From Nocardia rosealba (GTDB taxonomy: Bacteria; Actinomycetota; Actinomycetes; Mycobacteriales; Mycobacteriaceae): a stretch of DNA of 64,000 nucleotides. Position 1 is the first letter of the stretch. Each line of letters starts with the position of its first letter. Below are positions 35,992 through 44,245 of this stretch, piece by piece. The notes under the pieces were generated by a model. That model did not search any database, was not told the origin of the DNA, and worked only from the letters and a program-made list of their open reading frames with translations. The stretch spans positions 572,882 through 636,881 of the forward strand of contig NZ_JAIWNA010000003.1 of assembly GCF_020216065.1 (NCBI RefSeq), given 5' to 3'. The translations under genes and the position numbers were made by a program.

Positions 35992-38223
35992 ATGGCGAAA
36001 TTACTGTACCGGTTGGGCCGGTTTGCGTTTGAGAAACGGCGACTGGTCGTCGTCTTGTGGGTGGGTATTCTGGCCGCGCTCGTAGTGGGGGCGGCCAGGG
36101 CACCGACCCCTCCGCCGGATTCGTTCTCGATCCCCGGGACCGAATCCCAGCAGGCATTCGATCTGCTCGGCGAGCGATTCCCCGGCGCGAAAACCGATGG
36201 TGCCGAAGCTCGAATCGTTTTCGTCGCACCTGAGGGTCAGTCGATCGGCTCCGAGTCGAACAAGGCCGCAGTGGGCAAGATCGTCGCCGATGTGGCGAGC
36301 GGTGCGCAGGTGAGCAACGTGCTCGATCCGTTCGAGACCGGGGCGGTCAGCGAGAACGGAACGACCGCCTACGCGACCGTGAGCTACAGCGAGACCCCCG
36401 AAAACCTCACCGATGCCAGCAAAGCAGCCCTTACCGACGCGGTAGCGGTTGGCAAGGCGGCCGGGGTAACCGTGGAGATCGGCGGGACCGCCGTCGAGCT
36501 CCAGCCTGAAATCGGCGGAATCACCGAGCTCATCGGTATTGCCGTCGCGGCCCTCGTCCTGATGATCACCTTCGGGGCGTTGGCAGCGGCTGGTCTGCCG
36601 CTGCTCACCGCGTTGATCGGCATCGCCGTGGGCATCGCCTCGATTGTGGCGATCGGGATGTCCACCACGGCAACAACTCTCGCTGTGATGCTCGGTCTCG
36701 CAGTCGGCATCGACTACGCACTGTTTATCGTGTCCCGTTATCGATCCGAACGCGCCGACGGATACAGCGCTGAGGAAGCCGCGGGCCGGGCCGTCGGAAC
36801 CGCCGGATCCGCTGTCGTTTTCGCCGGACTCACCGTCATCATCGCGTTGACCGGACTTTCCGTCGTCGGCATGACAGCCCTGACCCAAATGGGTCTGGCC
36901 GCGGCGGGCACCGTCGCCATCGCGGTGACAATCGCCTTGACGCTGCTGCCAGCGATGCTCGGGTTCTTCCAGAACGCGGTCATGCCACGCGCCGCACGCA
37001 AAACGGCGTCCGCCGACACTCAGTCACATGTCGGCGGAGATCCGATGCCGTCCGATCCGATTCCGGTGAAGAAGCCCAGCATGGGCGTGCGGTGGGCCGA
37101 GTTCGTCGTCCGACGGCCGGTCGCGGTACTGCTGATCGGTTTGCTCGGCATGGGCGCGCTGTCCTTGCCAGTACTGAGCCTCGAGCTGGGTATGCCCGGC
37201 GACGAATCACAACCGACGTCGACCTCACAGCGCCGTGCCTACGACGCGTTGGCCGCAGGGTTCGGTCCCGGCTTCAACGGGCCGCTCACCATGGTGGTGG
37301 ACGCGCGCGGTGTCGCTGATCCCGACGCCGCATTGGATCAGGTTTCCAAGACCCTGGAAGCAACCGACGGTGTCGTCTCGGTGTCGCCCCCGATATTCAA
37401 TGAGGCCCACGATACGGCCTTGCTGACCGCAGTGTCCGCCACGGGACCGACCTCGACCGAGACCAAAGATCTCGTGCATGCACTGCGCGGTGAGGCGGGC
37501 GATCTGAAAACAGCGACCGGTGCCAGCGTGCTGATCACCGGTACGACCGCGGTGAACATCGACGTCTCCCAGAAGATGTCGGACGCGGTGTTGCCCTACC
37601 TCGCGATTGTGGTCGGGCTGGCGATCCTGCTGCTTATGATCGTGTTCCGCTCGATCGCGGTACCGATCAAGGCAGCACTGGGATTCCTGCTCTCGGTGGG
37701 CGCGGCATTCGGCGTCATCATCGCGGTCTTCCAATGGGGTTGGCTGGCCGGCCTTCTCGGAATCGACCAGACCGGACCGGTCATGAGCATGATGCCGATC
37801 TTCCTGATCGGGGTCGTGTTCGGACTCGCGATGGATTACGAAGTCTTTCTCGTCACCCGCATGCGTGAGGCTTTCGCGCACGGCGAAAGCTCCCACGACG
37901 CGATCGTTACCGGATTCCGGCACAGCGGACGCGTGGTGGTGGCTGCCGCGGCCATCATGATCGCGGTGTTCGCCGGGTTCATCGGCGGTGACGCGCTGAT
38001 GATCAAGATGATGGGCCTGGGCCTTGCCTCGGCGGTCTTCTTCGACGCCTTCGTCGTCCGCATGACGCTGGTCCCCGCAGTGCTCGCACTGCTCGGCGAC
38101 AAGGCATGGTGGATGCCGCAGTGGCTAGCGAAGATTCTGCCGAACGCGGATGTGGAAGGGGAGAGCCTGAACCGGGTCGAAGCCGACGAGCCTGGTCCCC
38201 AGCTCGAATCTAGCCGAGTCTGA
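35992..38223 (+). CDS. MMPL-family RND transporter
   Basis: A 743-residue membrane protein with two similar halves, each a large outside loop and six membrane helices. The N-terminus (RLGRFAFEKRRLVVVLWVGILAAL) and TPPPDSFSIPGTESQQAFDLL are typical of actinobacterial MMPL proteins. The proton-relay Asp-Tyr pairs appear as LAVGIDYALFIVSRYRSE in helix 4 and FGLAMDYEVFLVTRMREA in helix 10. Such pumps export lipids or drugs. ATG 35992 (MAKLLYRL) fits the family start; 60 upstream codons in frame are unlike it. Regulation by the MarR-like site 340 bp upstream is possible. A terminator follows. Confidence 0.9.
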   Translation: MAKLLYRLGRFAFEKRRLVVVLWVGILAALVVGAARAPTPPPDSFSIPGTESQQAFDLLGERFPGAKTDGAEARIVFVAPEGQSIGSESNKAAVGKIVADVASGAQVSNVLDPFETGAVSENGTTAYATVSYSETPENLTDASKAALTDAVAVGKAAGVTVEIGGTAVELQPEIGGITELIGIAVAALVLMITFGALAAAGLPLLTALIGIAVGIASIVAIGMSTTATTLAVMLGLAVGIDYALFIVSRYRSERADGYSAEEAAGRAVGTAGSAVVFAGLTVIIALTGLSVVGMTALTQMGLAAAGTVAIAVTIALTLLPAMLGFFQNAVMPRAARKTASADTQSHVGGDPMPSDPIPVKKPSMGVRWAEFVVRRPVAVLLIGLLGMGALSLPVLSLELGMPGDESQPTSTSQRRAYDALAAGFGPGFNGPLTMVVDARGVADPDAALDQVSKTLEATDGVVSVSPPIFNEAHDTALLTAVSATGPTSTETKDLVHALRGEAGDLKTATGASVLITGTTAVNIDVSQKMSDAVLPYLAIVVGLAILLLMIVFRSIAVPIKAALGFLLSVGAAFGVIIAVFQWGWLAGLLGIDQTGPVMSMMPIFLIGVVFGLAMDYEVFLVTRMREAFAHGESSHDAIVTGFRHSGRVVVAAAAIMIAVFAGFIGGDALMIKMMGLGLASAVFFDAFVVRMTLVPAVLALLGDKAWWMPQWLAKILPNADVEGESLNRVEADEPGPQLESSRV

Positions 38224-38237
38224 ATCGAATCATGACA

Positions 38238-38266
38238 GGTAGGCCGTCCTGGAAGGGCGGCCTACC
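38238..38266 (+). terminator. Hairpin terminator after the MMPL gene
   Basis: GGTAGGCCG at 38238-38246 pairs with CGGCCTACC at 38258-38266; TCC and GGA in the loop can add three pairs. It lies 15 bp after the MMPL stop and before the histidine-kinase gene. Confidence 0.7.
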
Positions 38267-38318
38267 CGTCATTTCGAAACCTGCCGATTAGGCTTCACAC
38301 AGGCGAGAAGGAGCCCCT

Positions 38319-39557
38319 ATGAGCGACGAATGGTCGCAGTGGTCGCGACGGCACCGCCGCGTCGTCGATCTGGTCGTCGCCATTGTGCTGTGCGTTGTTG
38401 CCACGTTTGTGAGCACGCTTGTCGATAGCGATAGTGGGCACACGTTGGCCGACAGTAATAGCGCGCAAGGGATAGAGATCGGCCGACCGGTATCGATCGC
38501 GGTGTTGGGCTGGTCCGCGCTGGCGTCAGTGACACTGTTGTGGCGGCGGCGGCTTCCGCGTGCGGTGCTCGCGGCGACGACCCTCAGCGGCATCGCGATC
38601 GGCATGCTTGGCTTCCAGGTTTCGATTTTCACGGCGGGTGCGGCCTTCGTCGCAGCGTATTCGATCGGGATCTGGTCGCCGGATCGGCGCACGGCCATGT
38701 TCGCGCCCGTCGTGTCCCTCGGTGCGCTGCTGCTCACCTCGCTTCTGCACGACTTCGCGCCGGTGCTGACCGGGGAACGCTTCACGCTGATCGCGGCGTT
38801 CCTGGTGGCGGGGGCCTTCGCCGACGCCGGACGCAGTCGGCGCGACTATCTGGCGGCCCTGCACGCGAGAGCCGAGTTGGCCGAACGCACGCGGGAGGAG
38901 GAGGCCCGCCACCGCGTCGGGGAGGAACGAGTCCGGATCGCGCGCGAACTGCACGACATCGTCGCCCACCATATGGCCCTGGCGCACGCCCAAGCCTCCA
39001 CTGCCGCATACCTTTTACAAAGCAACCCAGAACTGGCTCGGGAGATGCTCGATCAACTGGCCGGTAGCACCTCCGCGGCACTGCGCGAGCTCAAAGCCAC
39101 CGTGGGCCTGCTCCGCGAGGACGACTCCGACGCCCCACTGGAACCGACGCCGGGCTTGGCTCAGTTGCCCCGGCTGATCACGTCTTTCGAGGCGACCGGC
39201 CGCACGGTGTCGCTATCCATTACGGGTGTACCTCGATCGCTTTCACCGGGCGTCGACCTGACGGCGTACCGGATCATCCAGGAGGCCCTGACCAATGTCA
39301 CCAAACACGCGGGCGCCGCGGCGGCGAAGGTGCGGCTCATCTATTCGCGGCAACTGCTGACGATCAGCGTGACCAACGACGGTCCCACCATTGTCGAACA
39401 CGGTCGCGGAGAACCGGATCCGGACAGTCAGGGCTACGGTTTGATTGGCATGACCGAACGAGCTGTCTCAGTCGGCGGTCACTTGAGCGCGGGCTCTCTC
39501 CCGGACGGCGGCTTCGAAGTCACCACCGAATTGCCCCTCGAACTGCCCAAGCCCTGA
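38319..39557 (+). CDS. NarL-type sensor histidine kinase
   Basis: A 412-residue kinase of the HisKA_3 class. Four to six membrane helices occupy residues 15-170 with no large outside domain, so it may sense membrane stress. The phosphorylated His is His212 in RIARELHDIVAHHMA, and the ATPase domain shows YRIIQEALTNVTKHAGA and GYGLIGMTERAVSVGGHL. AGAAGGAG lies 6 bp before the ATG and TAGGCT at about 38288 could be its -10 box. The cognate regulator follows after 17 bp. Neighbouring MMPL pump is a plausible target. Confidence 0.92.
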   Translation: MSDEWSQWSRRHRRVVDLVVAIVLCVVATFVSTLVDSDSGHTLADSNSAQGIEIGRPVSIAVLGWSALASVTLLWRRRLPRAVLAATTLSGIAIGMLGFQVSIFTAGAAFVAAYSIGIWSPDRRTAMFAPVVSLGALLLTSLLHDFAPVLTGERFTLIAAFLVAGAFADAGRSRRDYLAALHARAELAERTREEEARHRVGEERVRIARELHDIVAHHMALAHAQASTAAYLLQSNPELAREMLDQLAGSTSAALRELKATVGLLREDDSDAPLEPTPGLAQLPRLITSFEATGRTVSLSITGVPRSLSPGVDLTAYRIIQEALTNVTKHAGAAAAKVRLIYSRQLLTISVTNDGPTIVEHGRGEPDPDSQGYGLIGMTERAVSVGGHLSAGSLPDGGFEVTTELPLELPKP

Positions 39558-39574
39558 CCCAAGGAACGGACATC

Positions 39575-40246
39575 ATGACTATTCGGGTACTACTGGCCGA
39601 CGATCAAGCGCTGCTGGCCGGCACCTTCCGGCTTCTGATCGATTCGGCACCGGACATGGAGGTCGTAGGTATCGCCGCAACCGGCCGCGAAGCTATCGAA
39701 CTCGCTCAGGCGACCAATCCGGACGTTGTCGTGATGGACATCCGCATGCCCGACGTCGACGGCATCGCCGCGACGCAGACGATCTGTGCCGACCCAGCGC
39801 TGCGCGAAACCCGAGTGCTGATTCTCACAACGTTCGAACTCGACGAGTATGTTGCACAGGCACTTCGTGCCGGAGCCAGCGGGTTCCTCGGCAAAGACGT
39901 GGGCCCCGAAGATCTCCTACGCTCGATTCGTGCCATCGCGGCAGGTGATGCCCTGCTCTCGCCTACCGCGACCCGGACGCTGATCGCCCGCTATCTCGCC
40001 CGTCCCGAGAGCCGCCTCGGTGCGGCCGAATCTCTCGAGGTTCTCACTGCCCGCGAACGCGAAGTTGTCACGATGGTCGCGGAAGGTCAATCCAACGACG
40101 AGATCGCCGAGACGATGTATGTCAGCCCACTGACTGTACGCACCCATGTCCAGCGGGCGATGACGAAATTGGACGTGCAGAACCGCGCTCAGCTCGTGGT
40201 GCTCGCCTACCAGTCGGGGCTGGTACGCGTCGAACCGCCCCGATAG
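39575..40246 (+). CDS. NarL/LuxR-type response regulator
   Basis: A 223-residue regulator. The receiver domain has the acidic pocket LLADDQ, phospho-acceptor Asp55 in VVVMDIRMPD, Thr in LILTTFE and Lys in GFLGKDVGPEDLL. The C-terminal LuxR helix-turn-helix (LTAREREVVTMVAEGQSNDEIAETMYVSPLTVRTHVQRAMTKL) spans about 150-213. It is the partner of the kinase encoded just upstream and has AAGGA before its ATG. Confidence 0.94.
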   Translation: MTIRVLLADDQALLAGTFRLLIDSAPDMEVVGIAATGREAIELAQATNPDVVVMDIRMPDVDGIAATQTICADPALRETRVLILTTFELDEYVAQALRAGASGFLGKDVGPEDLLRSIRAIAAGDALLSPTATRTLIARYLARPESRLGAAESLEVLTAREREVVTMVAEGQSNDEIAETMYVSPLTVRTHVQRAMTKLDVQNRAQLVVLAYQSGLVRVEPPR

Positions 40247-40505
40247 AGAGGCAGGGCCCTGCGCCGCGCGGAAGTCACGCGGCGTTCATAGACCACCATA
40301 TCGTCGGCCGGCAGGGCGATTCGGACTCGCAGTATGCCCTCCGCGGTCGTTGAATCGACGTCAGTCAGTCCGTTCACCCGTTGCAGGCGGCAATCGATGG
40401 TGTTGGGATGCACATGCAGTGACTGGCCGGTGGCTTTGTTATTGAGACCGGTCGAAATCAGGCGCCACAGAGGTCCGCAGCGTCTCCAACAGTTCCGGGT
40501 GGGGG
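40246..40505 (-). pseudogene. C-terminal fragment of a PucR-family regulator
   Basis: On the minus strand, RPHPELLETLRTSVAPDFD is followed, after a one-base shift and a stop near 40440, by NNKATGQSLHVHPNTIDCRL and QRVNGLTDVDSTTAEGILRVRIAL. This is the PucR/CdaR C-terminal helix-turn-helix. Everything upstream of it is missing. PucR proteins often control catabolic genes, so the fragment may derive from the adjoining catabolic region. Confidence 0.65.
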
Positions 40506-40586
40506 CGAGTGGGACTCGATCCAGACCGGCTGCCGACGGAGGTGGTCGGGTTCACTCCGTCGTGGCAGAGTCGGTCGGTCAGTCAG

Positions 40587-41084
40587 TCACGGCTCGGTGC
40601 GAGGTGGCGTGGGGTGGCGCGGCTGGTCGAGTTGGACATGCATCGCGGTGAGAAGTTCGGCGAGGAAGGTATCGAACTGCTCGAGCTGATCGCTGGAATA
40701 CCGTGCCATGACAGCGCCGACCTTTACGCCGAGCGGGCCGAAGAACTCATCGGCGAGTGTGTGGACCTCGGGGCTGCCGCGCAGTGTGACGACGCGTCGA
40801 TCATGGTGTTCGCGGGTGCGTACGAGATGTCCGGCGGCTTCGAGGCGGTTCAGTAGGGCGGTGGTGGCCGGGTTGGACAACCCAATGCGTTCACTCAGTC
40901 GCGCCGGAGACAGTAGCTTGCCGTGCTCCTCGGCAGACAGGATCTCGATCAGGGCTTCGGCGTCGGTGGAGTGCAGGCCCAGGAACTCGGCAAATCGACG
41001 GCTGAACTCGCGAAACGTCGCCCCGTAGGTGCGTAGTCGTTCGGTCACCTGGTCTTGCCTTTTCCGCGTTGCCACGTCGTTCAT
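40587..41084 (-). CDS. MarR-family transcriptional regulator
   Basis: A 165-residue winged-helix protein starting at ATG 41084 with GGGAGG 8 bp upstream. The DNA-binding part reads LSPARLSERIGLSNPATTALLNRLEAAGHLVRTREHHDRRVVTLR, including the Asp-Arg wing. Helices at both ends form the dimer interface. It is divergent from a truncated MFS gene, with a palindromic site between them, the classical layout for a MarR repressor of a drug exporter. A second copy of the site lies upstream of the MMPL gene. Confidence 0.9.
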   Translation of the reverse strand: MNDVATRKRQDQVTERLRTYGATFREFSRRFAEFLGLHSTDAEALIEILSAEEHGKLLSPARLSERIGLSNPATTALLNRLEAAGHLVRTREHHDRRVVTLRGSPEVHTLADEFFGPLGVKVGAVMARYSSDQLEQFDTFLAELLTAMHVQLDQPRHPTPPRTEP

Positions 41085-41166
41085 CGTCGTTGACCTCCCA
41101 TTTCTGCCCGCCGCAGCGGTGCCGACGACATCAGTTGACAATGTACGTGCCTCCCGGCGCATTTCG

Positions 41167-41191
41167 CCGTGGAATTATTCTTCCATGGAAG
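41167..41191. promoter_or_regulatory. Palindromic operator, copy 2, over the MFS start codon
   Basis: Contains TGGAATTATTCTTCCA, a palindrome with 5-bp perfect arms, followed by TGGAAG. It overlaps the ATG of the truncated MFS gene at 41185 and lies 83 bp upstream of marR. Binding here would repress the transporter and possibly marR itself. Confidence 0.6.
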
Positions 41192-41529
41192 GAGTTGCTG
41201 TGGACGAGGCGCAGCCTGAGGCCAAGATTTCCATGCTGCGTTGGTTCGGCTTGCTCGCTATCGCAGTCGGTGTCGCGCTGATCGTGGTCGACACCACGAT
41301 CGTGAACGTAATCATCCCGTTGATCATCGAGGAACTGAACACCGGTTCGACTGAGGCGCAATGGATTCAGGAGTCCTTCGCGATCGTGTTCGGGGCGCTG
41401 CTTCTGGTGATCGGACGCATCGCCGACATCATCGGGGCGCGACGGGTGAAGTGCTGCACCATCAGTGTCAGGTTGCGGGTGCAGGAGGTGTGGATTGTCT
41501 CGAACGGAACCTGGTTCTCGTTGCGGTAG
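41185..41529 (+). pseudogene. N-terminal fragment of a DHA2-type MFS exporter
   Basis: The first ~87 residues (WFGLLAIAVGVALIVVDTTIVNVIIPLI, then QWIQESFAIVFGALLLVIGRIADIIGARRV) match the first three helices of EmrB/QacA-type exporters. After GARRV, at about base 41449, the frame continues into unrelated sequence (KCCTISVRLRVQEVW) and stops. About 400 expected residues are missing. It was probably the original target of the adjacent MarR. Confidence 0.8.
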
Positions 41530-41534
41530 GTTTC

Positions 41535-41720
41535 GAGTTCGTCGACGAAGCGCCGGCCTTGGCGATGATGGTGCTCACCGCCGAGCCGACGACGTTGGCG
41601 ATCAGCGGGCCGACGCCATGGAGGGCGAAGAAAAACAGCACGTAGGTGATGTTGCTCGACCCGTTACCAGGGAAAGCCGCATGAGCTGGAAAATCACGCG
41701 ATCGCCGCGTAGATACTCAC
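41535..41720 (-). pseudogene. Decayed second copy of a GtrA-family gene
   Basis: Minus-strand translation gives REYLRGDRVIFQLMRLSLVTG and, after a one-base frameshift, SSNITYVLFFFALHGVGP then LIANVVGSAVSTIIAK. It lines up with VGYLRGDRVLPQLIRFSLVGG and SSNIAYVALFFALHRVGP of the intact gene at 35057-35455. The second half of the gene is gone; the fragment runs into the broken MFS gene. Confidence 0.7.
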
Positions 41721-41930
41721 GCCCTGTTGGGTCACGATGCAGACGATGGTGGGCGCCGCGGTGAGTAGGGCTACGCCGGGCAAGCGGTCGCCGTGATCCT
41801 CGAGGATCTCGAAGCGACGACCGGGTGGAACGAGACCGGGGTTGACCGAGCTATTGGCGCGGGCCCGCCGGGCCAGAGCGTGATAGGCCTGAGCAGCGCT
41901 GAGTACCGGCTTCTTGTGGATGTCGAGATG
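41700..41930 (-). pseudogene. Unidentified coding remnant upstream of the GtrA fragment
   Basis: A minus-strand frame without stops reads HLDIHKKPVLSAAQAYHALA, RRARANSSVNPGLVPPGRRFE and ILEDHGDRLPGVALLTAAP. Its composition is protein-like, but there is no start and I do not recognise the family. It ends where the GtrA fragment begins and is cut off on the other side by the hydrolase gene. Confidence 0.35.
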
Positions 41931-42749
41931 TCACGACAAACTTGCCTTCAGCCACGCTGCGGTGAGCTCGATGTTGGCTCGGGTGTCGAATTCATGGCCT
42001 TCGTGCCCTGCGTTTCCGAGTACACAGAATGTCGACGGAACTCCTGCCCGAGTCAATGCGTCGTGCAGATATCGCCCTTGCGATTCGGGAACAATTCTGT
42101 CGCGGTCGCCGTGTGCGATGAGAAATGGCGGTGTGTGAGGGTGTACTCGGTGCACTGGGCTCGCTGCTCTGACGCGCTCGTCATTGCCGGCGATCGGCCC
42201 GTGGCCGAAGAGTGAGTCCTCAACGGCCGGTTCGAGGATGAGCTGTTCGAGCCATGAGCGCCGACTGTTGGCTATCAGGTCCGTCGGTGCGAACCAGGTG
42301 GCTACCGCCTGTACCGAACTCCGCTCTTGAGGGTGGTCACCGACATGACCGTCGAGATCTGGGTCGTCGGCGCTGAGCGCAACCATCGCTGCCAAACAGC
42401 CGCCCGCCGAGGCTCCCCACAGTCCGATGTTTTGCACGGCCAGTCCGTAGTGGGATCCGTGTGCGCGAAGCCAGCGCACCGCGGCTTTCACATCGTGAAC
42501 CGGCGCCGGGTAGGTCGCTTCGGGTGCGAGGCGATAGTTCACCGAGGCGACGGCGATTCCTGTCCGAGCCACCGCCGCCAATCTGCCCTCGGAGTTGTCG
42601 CGTTTGTCGCCGGCTTTCCAGCCGCCGCCGTGGAGGTAGACAACCACCGGAACATCGGTATCCGACTGCGGTCGATACAGATCCAATGCCAGCGTCGTCT
42701 CGTCGACGACGGCGTAGGGAATGTCGTACTCGGTGGTGCTGGGGCGCAT
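41931..42749 (-). CDS. Alpha/beta hydrolase of the HSL/BD-FAE type
   Basis: A 272-residue esterase-like enzyme. The oxyanion-hole motif is YLHGGGWKAGD, the nucleophile Ser is in LWGASAGGCLA, the acid in AHGDRDRIVP and the His in GHEGHEFD. Related enzymes hydrolyse small carboxylic esters or formamides. ATG 42749 (MRPSTTEYDIPYAVV) is chosen; the frame is open far upstream but within the MFS gene. It follows the MFS importer by 35 bp on the same strand and is the last gene of the catabolic series. Confidence 0.85.
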   Translation of the reverse strand: MRPSTTEYDIPYAVVDETTLALDLYRPQSDTDVPVVVYLHGGGWKAGDKRDNSEGRLAAVARTGIAVASVNYRLAPEATYPAPVHDVKAAVRWLRAHGSHYGLAVQNIGLWGASAGGCLAAMVALSADDPDLDGHVGDHPQERSSVQAVATWFAPTDLIANSRRSWLEQLILEPAVEDSLFGHGPIAGNDERVRAASPVHRVHPHTPPFLIAHGDRDRIVPESQGRYLHDALTRAGVPSTFCVLGNAGHEGHEFDTRANIELTAAWLKASLS

Positions 42750-42784
42750 AGTTGTCCTGACTGGTTCGTCGATGCCCAGATGCC

Positions 42785-44203
42785 TCACGCGGAGGTTTCC
42801 TCGAGCGAGCGGTTGCGGGTTTCGATGGCGCCGAAAGCGACAGCGGCAAGCGCTATCACGGCGGCGACACCGAGGGCGGTGAATACTGCTGGTGTGCCGC
42901 CGTGCCCGGAGAGCATGAATCCGAAGACCGTCGGAGCGATGATCGATGCGAGTTTGTTGAGGCTCGCGGTGGCAGAGGTGGCCCAGCCGCGCATGCGGGT
43001 CGGGTAGAGCTCGCTGGTGTAGAGGTAGAGGAAGACCGCGGGCACGGTGGTGCCGACGACCATGGTGCAGCCGCTGACGAACATGATCTGCCAGGAGGTG
43101 TGGCCGAGGAGTCCGATCGCGATGAAGCCGTAGAGTGCGCCGATCGCTGCCACGGCTAGACCCGCGATCAGTAGTGGCCTTCGGCCGACGCGGTCGATCA
43201 GAGATACAACGATGTAGATGACGACCAGTTGCAATCCGCTGGTCACAATGGCAAGCAGTAGTGACTGTGATTGAGGCAGTCGGCCGACCTGGACGTACAT
43301 GGTTGGCAACCAGCTGAGACATCCATAATTCACGAAGAAGGTGGCGAACCAGACGACGGCAAGCATTAGCGTGCGAGCGCGGTAAGCAGGGGAGAGCAGT
43401 TCGCTGAATCTGAATGTGTCCTCGGTTTGGGTCGACGGTTCCTCCGGCTTCTGGAGTTCGGTGCCGTGCCTGGCAGCGTCGTCTTCCATCGCTCGCACGT
43501 AGCTGTCGGCCTCGGCGGCACGACCTTTGACTGCCAGCCAGCGCGCGGACTCGGGCAGTGCGAAGTAGGCCCATGCCGCGATGACCAGGGGGAGCGCGCC
43601 GATCGCGAGCAGCACCCGCCAACCGGTTTCCGGTCCGAACGCACTGGTCGCGGCGAGCGCGGTCAGCGGTGCGAAGAAGATACCCCAGGCAAACAGTGAC
43701 TGGTAGATCCCGAAGGTGCGACCGCGACCGTGTCGCCCGAGATACTCGCTCAGCAGGATCGCAGCGATCGGGATCTCCGCACCGAGGCCGAGTCCCTGTA
43801 CCAAACGAAAGACCAGCAGGCTTGTCTCGTTCCACGCGAAGGCGCACGCGAGTGACATGCCGCCGAAGAGTACGAGGGAGATGATGAATGGTCGGCGCCT
43901 GCCGACTCGGTCGGCGAGGGCGCCGGCCAACAGCATTCCGATCCATTGCCCGACGTAGCCGGCGCTGATGATCAGGCCTGCTTCGGCGAGGCTGATGCCG
44001 AAGGACTTCACGATCAGCGGTAGAACGACGGCGATGGTCATCGCGTCGAAACCGTCGAAGAAGGTGCCGGCGCCCAGTTGACTCATCAACCGAGTGTGGA
44101 AGCGGCCGAACGGAATTCGGTCGATCCGTGCAGCGATCAATGAGGGACTCGATGGCGGGGTGATAGTGACGGTATCTGTTGTGGAATGTTTCGGGTCGAG
44201 CAT
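42785..44203 (-). CDS. MFS transporter of the aromatic acid:H+ symporter/sugar porter type
   Basis: A 472-residue transporter with 12 helices. The helix 2-3 motif is AGALADRVGRRRPF, the equivalent in the second half is SLIDRVGRRPLL, and the central loop ends PESARWLAVKGRAAEA, all typical of the MhpT/PcaK and sugar-porter groups. FFDGFDAMTIAVVLPLI in helix 1 includes the Asp pair of aromatic-acid symporters. It likely imports the substrate of the surrounding catabolic enzymes. Confidence 0.88.
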   Translation of the reverse strand: MLDPKHSTTDTVTITPPSSPSLIAARIDRIPFGRFHTRLMSQLGAGTFFDGFDAMTIAVVLPLIVKSFGISLAEAGLIISAGYVGQWIGMLLAGALADRVGRRRPFIISLVLFGGMSLACAFAWNETSLLVFRLVQGLGLGAEIPIAAILLSEYLGRHGRGRTFGIYQSLFAWGIFFAPLTALAATSAFGPETGWRVLLAIGALPLVIAAWAYFALPESARWLAVKGRAAEADSYVRAMEDDAARHGTELQKPEEPSTQTEDTFRFSELLSPAYRARTLMLAVVWFATFFVNYGCLSWLPTMYVQVGRLPQSQSLLLAIVTSGLQLVVIYIVVSLIDRVGRRPLLIAGLAVAAIGALYGFIAIGLLGHTSWQIMFVSGCTMVVGTTVPAVFLYLYTSELYPTRMRGWATSATASLNKLASIIAPTVFGFMLSGHGGTPAVFTALGVAAVIALAAVAFGAIETRNRSLEETSA

Positions 44204-44245
44204 GGTGGTCCTCCAGAGGGCGTGCGTGTGGCTGGACTCGTGGCG

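Noticed and set aside
42750..43946. N-terminal extension of the alpha/beta hydrolase frame
   Set aside because: It lies within the MFS transporter gene in another frame and has non-protein-like composition. The hydrolase fold begins at 42749.
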